Assembly (NCBI RefSeq): GCF_020379485.1
Contig: NC_063449.1
Coordinates: 36,019,473 to 36,083,472 of the forward strand
Reading direction: 5' to 3'
Length of the DNA stretch: 64,000 bases
Origin: Brassica napus
Taxonomy: Eukaryota > Streptophyta > Magnoliopsida > Brassicales > Brassicaceae
The position numbers were made by a program, and so were the translations under genes. How positions within the stretch are numbered: position 1 is the first letter of the stretch; each line of letters starts with the position of its first letter. The notes below the pieces were generated by a model. That model did no database searches and was not told where the DNA came from. It saw only the letters and a list, made by a program, of their open reading frames with translations. Shown here in pieces: positions 12,108 through 22,032 of this stretch.

Positions 12108-13744
12108 TGATATCTTGCATATTTCTATTGTTTTATCCATTCATCCATGTGCATTTTGATCATATAGATTAGGATTTAGCCATGTTTAGGTTGCATTTTG
12201 CATACATGAGTCCTTATCAGGTATTGGAGTACCACATGGAGTTCTTGGAGACACTTGGAGGCATTTGGAGCTCAAAAAGGAGTGTTTAGAGTGGTCATTC
12301 GGCGAGCAAGGCATGGGAGCGACCAGTCCGGAGCGACACCTCGACGTCGCTCTGATCTCCCTATCAGAGCGACCTTACTAGAGCGACAGGGAAGAGTCGC
12401 TCGCGTATTGATCGCCCGGAGCGACCAGTCTGGAGCGACACCTTGACGTCGCTCTGATCTCCCTATCAGAGCGACCTTACTAGAGCGACAGGGAAGAGTC
12501 GCTCGCGTATTGATCACCCGGAGACAACGAATCCGGAGCGACCTCTCGCAGCGACACAGCGAGGTCGCTCCCGAATCCGGAGAGTGAAAGATGAACACGG
12601 ATGAAAGCCTTAAAGATCTCTTCTGAAGCTCAAAATTTGTGGAGACACTGGAAATTGAGTTAGCTTTCCAATGGAAGTGGTTTCAAGTCATTTGAAGCTG
12701 TATTGGACAAGTTATGATCGATTTACTATAGGTGTATCAATCCTTGCCGGGGACCACTTGAAAGTTGATGGGATCAACCAACTTCCCACTATCTTCCACC
12801 CACCTTTCCTTTGCACGATTTTTCTTACTTTTCTGTATAATATTTGCTTTCTTATTATCAAAAGAGTGGGCAAGAAACAGATATAAAAAACTTTGTAATA
12901 ATTTAACTTGTAAAAACTCTCTCTCTTTGAAATACCATTGTTCTTGGTGTTCTTGAGTGTTCTTCATTGTTCATCATCTGTTCTTGAGTTTTAATTTCGT
13001 TTTGCTTGTTTAAATCCTTGTTTATCTTTATTCTCTGTTGTATCTACTTGAATATGCTTCAATCTATTATGAGATTAAGTGTTTTCATGGAGATTAGTGA
13101 GTAGTTTCCCTAAGAATTCATGGGTTAGGGAGATTAGAGTAACTTAGTGAAGATCTATGGTGTTATTGTATTAGATCCTTGTATGAACTTGCTTGTTGAG
13201 TATTTTTAATGCTTGTTTAGTCTTGATCACTCTAAACCTGATTTCTAAACACTTCTCATCAGACATGATTAGATGAAGTGTTTGAATCAACTCAACTAAG
13301 CTCTAGTGAGATTAGCCAAGGACACTTGATGTTAAAATTGCTAGATAGTTATTGAACTTGAACTTAAAGATTGCTTGATTGAATTAAGCCAAAGACATTT
13401 GATGTTTAATGATTTCTAAGCAAATGGGCATTTACCTAGACATAGGACTTGTCTAAGATTGTGTTTAGACTTAAGAGATTACTTTGATTGAAAGCTTGTC
13501 ACCTAGATTGGATCTTAGTTACTTGAAGTCAATTCCCTTAGCCCATGAATTCACTTGTCTAAATTGATTAAAACCTTGTTGTATTGCTCTGTTTGCTATT
13601 GTTACTTGTCACATACTCACAACTATTAAATCCGCTTAGCTTAAGAAATGACTTGTATTCTCACTGATTCACATCACTAGGACTGGTTCGACATTCACCC
13701 CCCTATACTACAACATTTGCAATAGGCCGAAAAACCTATTATCA
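12108..13744 (+). repeat. 3' LTR of the Athila element (1,637 bp, complete)
   Basis: Begins TGATATC and ends TATTATCA, an imperfect terminal inverted pair. It matches 1-1572 with about 30 scattered differences and few indels. It carries the same 102-bp tandem duplication of the GAGCGAC block (about 12317-12517). This copy supplies the LTR start missing from the left edge. The next base begins an inverted relative. Confidence 0.93.
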
Positions 13745-15020
13745 GCTCTATGTCTAGATGAATGCTCATTTGCTAACATATCTCAAACATCAAATGTCTT
13801 TGGTTGAATAATATGAAAGCAATCATTACGAACAAGTCTATTAGCTATCTTAGCATCTTTAACAACAAATGTCTTTGGCAAAGTATACTAAAAGCCTAGG
13901 AGAGTTGTCTCAGACATTTCATCAAACACCTTTCGGGTGGGAAATGCCTATTGATCAACTTTTGAGTGGCCAACTCAGAAGATGCATTAAGAATACTCTA
14001 CTAGCAAGGAACAAGAATGATCTACACTAAAACATCCTAGAACTAACCTAATCACCCTTAATCTCCCTAACCCATGAATTCAAAAGGTGATTACTCACTA
14101 ATCTCCATAATTCCTCTTAAATCCATATTGGATTTTAGATTAATCATTCAGAGAAAATACAGATAATAGAATAGAAATCAACAGTAGAACATGTGATCAA
14201 TGAATCAAAGAGATCCCCTTTTTCAAGGTTTTTGGTGGTTTTCTTCAGAACAAAGATAGATCTGCCTCCTGGTGGCTTACAGAGTATTAAAACATAGGTT
14301 TAGAAAATAAAAACGTGCATCATGAAATGACCAAAAGGCCCTTGAGAAATCATAAGTTCGAGCAGAAATAAGACGCGGAGCGACCTCCGCTCGTCGCTCC
14401 GAGTAGTCGCTCCACACTTCGGGAGCGACCTCGCTGTGTCGCTGCGAGAGGTCGCTCCGGACTCGTTCTCGCGTTCCCGAGTGATGAAAATGCGAGCGAC
14501 CTCCGCTCGTCGCTCCGAGTAGTCGCTCCATGCTTCGGGAGCGACCTCGCTGTGTCGCTGCGAGAGGTCGCTCTGGCTCCATTGTGTTGTCGTCATGCGA
14601 TAGAAATGCGAGCGACCTCGGGGTGTCACTCTGGCCAAGTCGCTCTGGGCTTCGGGAGCGACCTGGAGTGGTCGCTCTGATAGGTCGCTCCGGGTCAGTT
14701 TTCGGCTTCCACCGGGATGAAATGGCGAGCGACTTCTCCGCATCGCTCTGGTAAGGTCGCTCTGAAAAGGCAGGTCAGAGCGACTTGCTGGTGTCGCTCC
14801 GGGAAGGCGCTCCCAACGCTCTGCTCGTCCAATGATCATCTTTACACCTCTTTCGAGCTCCAAACACACCCAAATGTCTCCGAGAACTCCATGTGGTACT
14901 CCAATACCTGATAAAGACTTATGTATGCAAAATGCAACCTAAACATGGCTAAATCCTAGTCTATATGATCAAAATGCACATGGATGAATGGATAAGATAA
15001 TGGAAATATACAAGATATCA
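13745..15020 (-). repeat. Inverted, truncated LTR of a related Athila element
   Basis: On the minus strand this reads as an Athila LTR: it begins TGATATCTTG at 15020, runs through the GTTTAGGTTGCATTTTGCAT segment and a divergent GAGCGAC cluster (14370-14815), and stops at 13745 about 300 bases before the expected LTR end. It differs much more from the flanking LTR than the two flanking LTRs differ from each other. The abrupt end at the Athila junction suggests the younger element inserted here, with the missing end to the left of the window. Confidence 0.85.
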
Positions 15021-15022
15021 CA

Positions 15023-16887
15023 GTCCATCCTGATCCTGAGGGGGACAATGAGCATGAATCAACACCAGAAACACCAGAAGATGATTCAGCATTAGTTCAT
15101 GATCAGGATGGAGCTGAATCTGGAGATCAGTATGATGGTGATCAAGGACAGGAAGAAGCAGTGGTAGAAGAGCAGATTCAATCATTGAGGAGGAGTACTA
15201 GAGTGAGGAAACCATCCAAGTGGGTCGACACCAGAGTATACTTCAACAGTAATGCAGTGGCTCATCCTATCCAAGCAACCTGCTCCTTTGCAAGCTATCC
15301 CCAAGATCATATAGCTTTCATCACCAATCTGGATCAAGAATATGTTCCAAAGACTTATGAAGAAGCTATGGAGGATGATGAGTGGAGAGAGTCTGTTGGA
15401 GATGAAGTTGGAGCCATGATCAAGAATGATACTTGGTATGAAACTGAGCTTCCCAAAGGGAAGAAAGCAGTCACCAGTCGCCTACTCTTCACCATCAAGT
15501 ACTTGGCAAATGGAAAGCCAGAAAGGAGAAAGACAAGGCCAGTTGCAAGAGGATACACTCAAGTCTATGGAGAAGACTATCTGGATACTTTTGCACCAGT
15601 AGCTAAGCTCCACACCATAAGGATTGTTCTCTCCTTGGCTGTGAACTTGGAATGGGATTTATGGCAGATGGATGTCAGAATGCTTTTCTGCAAGGAGAGC
15701 TAGAGGATGAGGTTTACATGAGACCACCACCTGATATGGAAGACATGGTCAAGCCAGGAAATGTCCTAAGATTAAAGAAGGTCATCTATGGTTTAAAACA
15801 ATCACCAAGAGCCTGGTATCACAAGCTGAGTACAACTCTCAATGGAAGAGGGTTTGTAAAATCAGAAGCTGATCATACCCTCTTCACCCTCACAAGCAAG
15901 CAAGGAATTGTGGTAATTCTGATCTATGTGGATGATGTCACCATCACAGAAAGAAACAAGGAAGGTATCATCTCTACTAAAGCTTTTCTTAAATCTAGCT
16001 TTGATATTAAAGATTTGGGTGAGCTAAAGTATTTTCTAGGGATAGAAATATGCCGCTCTAAAGAGGGGCTTTTCTTATCTCAAAGAAAGTACACACTTGA
16101 TCTTTTAAATAAGGCAGAAAATCTTGGAGCAAGAGTAGCTAAGACACCACTTGAAGAGGGTTACAAAGTCTTGCGTGAGGGGGAGATTGAGGACACTCCT
16201 TTTGGCGACTTTAAGCTCTATAGAAGAATGGTTGGGAAGCTGATCTATCTCACCATTACAAGACCAGACATCTGCTTTGCTGTGAATCAAGTCAGCCAGT
16301 ATATGCAAGCACCAAAGGTTCACCATTGGAATATGGTGGAGAGGATCATGAGAAATCTAAGGGAGGCTCATGGTCAAGGTGTTTGGATGGGTTGCAACAA
16401 GAGCACTGAAATTATGGGATATTGTGATGCAGATTGGGCTGGAGATAGAGTGGACAGGAGGTCTACTACTGGTTATTGCACATTCATAGGAGGCAATCTG
16501 GTTACTTGGAAGAGCAAGAAGCAGAAGGTGGTATCATGTTCAAGTGCTGAGGTAGAATACAGAGCAATGAGGAAGCTGACCAGTGAGCTCATTTGGATCA
16601 GAAACTTGCTAAGGGACTTGGGCATAGAGACAACAACACCAATTACAATGCACTGTGATAACCAAGCAGCCATTCATATAGCTTCAAACTCAGTGTTTCA
16701 TGAGAGGACAAAGCATATTGAAGCGGATTGTCACAAGGTTAGACAAGCTGTGGAGCAGAAGATCATTCTACCTTGCTACACTAGAAGTGAAGACCATCTA
16801 GCTGATATCTTCACCAAAGGAGCAAGCACCAAAGTCTGTGAGTTCATCCATCCAAGATTGGGACTCATAGACTTTCCTAGATCATGA
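15023..16887 (+). pseudogene. copia pol fragment: RT and RNase H, frameshifted
   Basis: The frame is open from the junction at 15023. It has an acidic linker, then RT: LRRSTRVRKPSKWVD, YEEAMEDDEW, ARGYTQVYGEDYLDTFAPVAK. At about 15676 one base is missing just before the AFLQGELE motif, so the frame shifts and reading continues to 16887 with YVDD (about 15926), YFLGIEI, RNase H DADWAGD and the C-terminal HLADIFTKGAS motif. Known: these are the conserved copia RT/RNase H motifs. The lost 5' end and the frameshift make it non-functional. Confidence 0.9.
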
Positions 16888-17019
16888 TCCTCTTAAGCCA
16901 TGAAGCATCTACTCTTTTTCCTCTTGTGTGTTTTTGTCCCATTGGGTTTTTCACATAAGAATTTTTAATGAGGGATGTCTTCATGGGTTCCAAGCTCAAC
17001 CCTACCTTATGGTTAAGCT

Positions 17020-17032
17020 TGAGGGGGAGTAT
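17020..17032 (+). other. Polypurine tract of the truncated copia element
   Basis: TTGAGGGGGAGTA lies directly before the LTR start at 17033 (TGAGAACC). It is the usual purine-rich plus-strand primer and sits about 130 bases after the pol stop, as in other plant copia elements. Confidence 0.8.
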
Positions 17033-17456
17033 TGAGAACCATACTTAAGAACAAGTCACCAGACTTGAGAACAAGTCACCAGACTTGAGAACCAAACTTG
17101 AGAAGAATCCTTGCAAGTTCAAACTCGTCCAAGATGTGTTCAAAGGTCAACCAGACCGTTGGCAAAATCAGAGACAAGTTGGAGTTCTAAATTAGTTAAA
17201 CTCACATGATCTATTTAGGGGGGAGAGGAAAAAAGAGTTGTTGAGATGTTGTCCCTTTCAGCTCATCTTGTAACACCATTCTTTATTATTTCTCTCTTTG
17301 TTTGTATCTCATCTCTGAACCTTTAAGTATTGTAACATTGTGAACTAAATGAATTAAAGAAACAAAATCATTCTTTTACTCTATCTCTCTTACTCTTGAG
17401 TTACTCTCTCTCTCTTGTTCTTAAGCATCATCTCTCTTGTTTTTCATTTTCTTACA
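17033..17456 (+). repeat. 3' LTR of the truncated copia element (about 424 bp)
   Basis: Starts TGAGAACC and probably ends TTCTTACA; with the partner LTR absent, the right edge is an estimate. A 20-base block (AGAACAAGTCACCAGACTTG) is tandemly duplicated at about 17049-17088. TCTCTCTT-rich sequence towards the end is typical of transcribed LTRs. Confidence 0.65.
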
Positions 17457-20100
17457 TGTCCAAATGTACACTAATTATTTTTTTCCATTTTAAAACCACT
17501 AACCATGATTACTGAGCATATGTGTGCACATTAGCGCATTATCGAAAACAATATATTTAAAAAGACATTATAAAGTTTTTTTTATCTAACGCATGAAATA
17601 TATTTAGAAGAAAAAAATTAAGAGCAGAGATGATTTATTTTGTAATTTCAAACAAAAGATTAACTTATAAATACATATAAATATTAAAATAAACAAATAC
17701 AATTTTATCTATCTTTGATTACATTTAGGTAAATTAGAATAAGTTAAACACACAAATATAGATATATGTTTAAATTCAAATATGACATTTTTTTTTTCAA
17801 ATATGACTTTACTACATAATTTTATTAACTTGATTGATTTACAGTTATATTTTTTTTATTACCAAAATTAAGAGAATAAATGATTGGTTTAAAATTTTCC
17901 AAAAATAAATTTATAGATTAAAATAAACAGATTGATTTTTGTTTATCTTTGATTACATTTAGATAAGTACGAATAATATATATATAAGATAGCATTATTA
18001 TATTAGGCCAATTTTGAATCTCTGCACAATTACAAACTGCGGCGAGGCTGTTAGACAACCTTGACATTTAAAAGGCCAGTGGGGAGCAAACCGGAACATT
18101 CGCAAGAACGAAGATGATCAAGAACATTTTAAAAATCGGCAAGTTGTCTTTACGAGGATACTCCAATATGTGTAAGTCAGAACTAAAACTAATGACTGGT
18201 TGGAAAATACGAAAATGAAACATAATGTTACGGGTTAAGCTTTGAACCAAAATGAAATTGATCCACTTTCGTTGGTGTATTGTTCAAAACTCTTAGATTA
18301 TCTAATAGGTGTGTAAGAGGTCATATGTTCAATTAACTCTGGTTGGAAGGTTTTTTTTTCAAAAAGAAAAGTGAATTTAAAATTGTTTAAGCAACGCCTT
18401 AGGGAAATATATAGATCTACGGATAGTCATTCAAAAAAAACATTCACAGTTAACTATAAATTTAGGAGTGATTCAAATGTAAGAAGCTGTGAACAAAAGT
18501 AGAAAGAGTATTTGAAACCTTTGAGATGTTTAGAGTGAAGAAATTGATCAGAATACTTTTTTAAAATCAGAATACTATTTAAATATAGTGTGTAGATGCA
18601 AGCAAGAGCTTGTAAATGTTAATAGTGTGCTTTGAAGTATCTGGTGACGTAGTTAGTCACGATGCAGAAGACGTGTGAAGTGGTGAAGACCATGTGGAAT
18701 CAAGATACTGAGTTAGAGTCGTATAGATTTGGAGAGTAGACGTGTATCTTGGAGAAAAAACAAGAGGAATAAACTTGGAAAGCAAATTTATGTCTTAAAG
18801 AAAAAGGCATAAGTGCGATTACAAGAAAAGAAAAGCTACACTTATTGACATGAAAGATGTCTATAATCATAGGTTATTTGGACAAAGGGTTTTGGGAAGG
18901 TAAAGATAGCTATAAAATAGCTATGGGTTGTATGTATTTGACAGAGACACGTAAGCTGATTTTATAGAGAAAATAAAATATCTTAAAAGTGTTTTTGGCC
19001 GTGTTGAAACAGACGCTAAAATACGTGACGTAAGAGAGACAAGATCAGATAGATTATGAACTTTTCAGTAACATATGTTATGATGTTAACACGTGTAAAA
19101 ACTCATTAAGTAGATTTTGTAATAAATCATTTAAAGCGATTTCTGATAAAGCATAGGTGTTTGCTTGTATTGTTTAGTCTAACGATTTATTTTCTACTTT
19201 ACTTAATTGTGGTTGCATCCTGCACTTGTGTGTATATATCAGATATATTTGTATATAGTTTTTCCTTGGGTGTAACATAAAAGTCTTCGGATCGGAGAAA
19301 TTATTTGACGTGTGGGTTCCTGTGATAGGTCTCCAGATCCTTGAATCGAATTGGCCGTTGTAGACTATGGTTGATGACATTTGTTGTTGACATGTCCGAA
19401 TCTCCGAGACTTGTCTGCAGGTGAACGTATGTGGATGCACAAAATACGTATATTTGAGTAGGCTGGGCGCATTTTGTGATGGTGGCATGGCCATATAATC
19501 GCATTAATTATAGGGTTACTGATCTGACATGCACCGGGAGTATATATTATAGAGTTACTGATCAAAGGTTAGCTTTACCGGCCGGAGATGCGTTAGATAT
19601 AATTGTAGAGGAGATTATACCACCACGATAATTATGGAATAACCGTTCCACACATAAAAATGTTGTATGTTTCCTGGTATTTTATTTTATTCATATTTGC
19701 CATTCGTTATATATTTAATGTTAGCATATTTAAATTGTGATATGTGAAAAGGGATTCTAGTGATTCTGTATGCATTTACCGATAAATGCTTCTAGTCCCG
19801 TGGCAAATTTTCTATAATATCAAGAAATACTATAGGCTAAAAGTGAAGGATTTAATATTGTACAAATTTATTGAAATGGAGGTGCCCGAGCCCATTACAG
19901 CTTTTGAGCGACGCATGTTTGTCTAGTTAGACTATTGAATGGGTAATAATCAATTTAACTTTACATTGGCCGACTAATTTTATAAGCCGTGACGGTGGAT
20001 TAACTGCTCATAGACGTCTTTCGATTTGCGTCCCTTATGTTCCCATCCCATGCGACAACACATTTAACTATACTCGGAGTCCAATCAACGTTTTTCCGAC
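17457..20100. other. AT-rich intergenic spacer, no gene recognised
   Basis: No open frame above about 110 codons and no domain similarity that I recognise. The short minus frames at 18068-18250 and 19174-19565 lack coding character. A GC-richer patch at 18020-18190 could be a decayed gene fragment but was not identified. Confidence 0.6.
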
Positions 20101-20113
20101 TAATTATTTGCTT

Positions 20114-20199
20114 CTTTTTTTTCGACGAACTTAAATTTTATTAAAATGAAAGCATAATATCTGAATACAAAGTTGGAGTTAACCACTTAGGTGAAAGCA
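20114..20199 (-). mobile_element. Very short 5'-truncated retroposon with 13-bp target duplication
   Basis: TAATTATTTGCTT occurs at 20101-20113 and again at 20200-20212. Between them lie 86 bases starting with a T-run, i.e. an A-tail on the minus strand. This is the signature of target-primed insertion of a LINE or SINE 3' end. The family is not recognised. Confidence 0.75.
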
Positions 20200-20212
20200 T
20201 AATTATTTGCTT

Positions 20213-21268
20213 AATCACATATTAATCCATGTCTAGTGATTACTGACATCGTGTTCACGTTTGGATTAAGTGTAGAGTGCATAACACCATTGATTATGAA
20301 ACACTTATAGTATTAGGTTTTTGAATGAAATGCAAGTTGGAAATTATTAAATTTCTAATTGAAGTTTCGATTAGTGACATATAATACTAGAATTTATATT
20401 AGTGCATGTAGTATTAGAATTTCGATTGATGACATATAGTCTGCAGTAAAAAAATTATGTGGAAAATATAATTTATAGTGAATTTTCTGTAAAATGATTT
20501 TTTTTTTAAAAAAATAATTGATTAGTAATTTTTTATAACTTATAATATATAACATTTAAAATAAACTGTAAATATCAATAAACATAACATTTCCTACAAA
20601 AATAATAAGCAAATTTGTCTAGGGAAAACTAAAATTTAATATCTTAAACTTTAATGAATTGAAAGATACTTAAAGATATGTATATGTATAATGATAATAA
20701 AATCTAGTATTAACATATAGCTTTATATTGGGTTGTGTTTTCACACATTTCAAAAAAATATTAATTGATGTATTTTTTCCCAGTTTCGTTATCAAACATA
20801 TTTCAAAAAAAAAAAAAAAAACAAGGCCGATGAATTAACATGTAGTGTTCGAAGTTGTCTAACAGCTATAAAATTGCTGAGAATATTTTATTAATTAACA
20901 AAAGTAAACATTTGACAACTATCATATTTCAAAAATTGTGTAAAAATTACAAAAGCAAACGTGGAAAACTAAGACAAACAATAAAATATTAGTTCAAGTT
21001 AACTCAAGTAAAACATGCAATTTTTTTGATGTTGGTCTATTATTTGATTTATTAATTCACAAAGAAGATAAATCAAAATTATAATTCATTTCTAACACAT
21101 TATAACAAAAAACAAATTCAAAAGGTTAAAACTAATTGTAACAATTTTGATTAATGCACATAACTCAAACTAAATCAATTGTAAATTATGTTACCAATGA
21201 AGCCTAAATACAAGCAAAAACTTTTCTCGAAGGTCAATCTTAACACTGTAGATATATTATTTTAAATC
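20213..21268. other. AT-rich spacer
   Basis: No gene or clear repeat boundary. An A-run sits at about 20804-20821. The last five bases, AAATC (21264-21268), are the left target-site duplication of the next element. Confidence 0.6.
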
Positions 21269-21634
21269 TGTTGTAACAATTGTGAGAAGAAACAGATGCG
21301 GAAACAGATGAATAAAACTGATGTAACAACGACACAGAGATTTAACGTGGTTCACCAACTTGGCTACGTCCACGGGCAAAGAGAGATCTTATTATTGGAG
21401 GCGATATTGAGTTTACAGAGTGCAAGTTTAGGGTTACTTCGAATACAAGATATATATAGTAACATCTCGCATCTAAAACCCTAGACTAAACGGACTCATG
21501 GGCTTAAGCCCACGATCAGATGTAACATCCATAATAACTTGATGCAACGCTTTTGATGCAACCGAGTCGGTATGATGTACGTGATGTAACATCCACCGCC
21601 TAGATGTAACATCCAGATTCAAGGCATATCAACA
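21269..21634 (-). repeat. 3' LTR of the minus-strand copia element
   Basis: 366 bp with TGTTG...CAACA ends. Contains several GATGTAACATCC-type short repeats, also present in the other LTR. Confidence 0.93.
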
Positions 21635-21650
21635 ATTCTCCACCTTGACT
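21635..21650 (-). other. Polypurine tract of the minus-strand copia element
   Basis: On the minus strand AAGGTGGAGAAT immediately precedes the 3' LTR. Purine-rich and correctly placed for plus-strand priming. Confidence 0.75.
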
Positions 21651-21666
21651 TGAATCCTCTCAATAA

Positions 21667-22030
21667 CAGATGTACCAGATGCACCTTCAAGTGCCAAATG
21701 TACCAGATGCGCTTCTCTGCGCTAGATGTACCATCGCTCTCTTTGCCTCATATGTCCCTTCGGACCAAATGTGCTGCTTAGACGAACCAGGCGCCATTTA
21801 ACGGCCAGATGCTCAACTAGAGTCAGACGTTTGTTATCAGCCAGATGTCCCAATAGACCAGACGTCCTTACAGACCAGATGTCCTTACAGAGCAGATGCC
21901 CCGATGGGCCAGATGCCCCAACAGGCCAGATGCCCCAACGGGCCAGATGTCCTTGCGGACCAGATGCTCCTTCGGGCCAGATGTCCTTGCGGACCAGATG
22001 CCCCTTCGGGCCATATGCCCCTTAGGGCCA
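21667..22030 (-). repeat. Minisatellite of about 17-bp hairpin units in the copia 3' untranslated region
   Basis: A CAGATG-type spacer (plus strand) alternates with a short inverted repeat. About ten units of 17 bases fill 21840-22028, with more widely spaced, divergent units before. On the sense (minus) strand the arms pair as GCCC/GGGC, GTCC/GGAC, GCGC/GCGC or GCAC/GTGC in different units, with four- to six-base loops, several of GNRA type (GCAA, GTAA). Because 17 is not a multiple of three, the array does not encode a repeated peptide. It begins a few bases after the pol stop codon and ends just before the polypurine tract. Confidence 0.85.
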
Positions 22031-22032
22031 TA

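Larger units (their letters stand above)
1..13744 (+). mobile_element. Athila-type Ty3/gypsy LTR retrotransposon, nearly complete
   Basis: Seen: a direct repeat of about 1.6 kb (1-1572 and 12108-13744) encloses a tRNA-Asp-type primer site, a gag-protease-RT-RNase H-integrase reading frame, a second gene 3' of pol, and a G-rich polypurine tract. The window starts inside the 5' LTR, so about 65 bases of the left end are missing. Known: this order, a long LTR and an ATHILA ORF-1 protein are typical of the Athila branch of Metaviridae-type plant elements. By eye the LTRs differ at about 30 positions, so insertion was recent in evolutionary terms. Both gene products carry a frameshift, so this copy is probably not autonomous. 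The right flank is an inverted Athila LTR. Confidence 0.93.
15021..17456 (+). mobile_element. 5'-truncated Ty1/copia retrotransposon
   Basis: Only the 3' part survives: the end of integrase/linker, RT and RNase H (15023-16887), a polypurine tract and the 3' LTR (about 17033-17456). The left boundary is the outer end of the inverted Athila LTR, so that element inserted into the copia coding sequence. The rest of the copia should lie left of the window or has been lost. Confidence 0.85.

Noticed and set aside
18020..18250. Possible gene fragment with a plus-strand MIKNILKIGKLSLRG-like peptide
   Set aside because: Splice-like GTAAG follows and the patch is GC-richer, but I could not link it to any family or to other exons.
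21726..22025. Plus-strand frame of 99 codons with a repetitive Cys/Pro/Asp-rich peptide
   Set aside because: It is the antisense of the 17-bp hairpin minisatellite in a minus-strand transposon; the period is not a multiple of three, so no repeated peptide is maintained.
21681..22028. Possible CRISPR-like array
   Set aside because: Plant nuclear context, no unique spacers, very short 17-base units, and location inside a retrotransposon 3' UTR rule it out.
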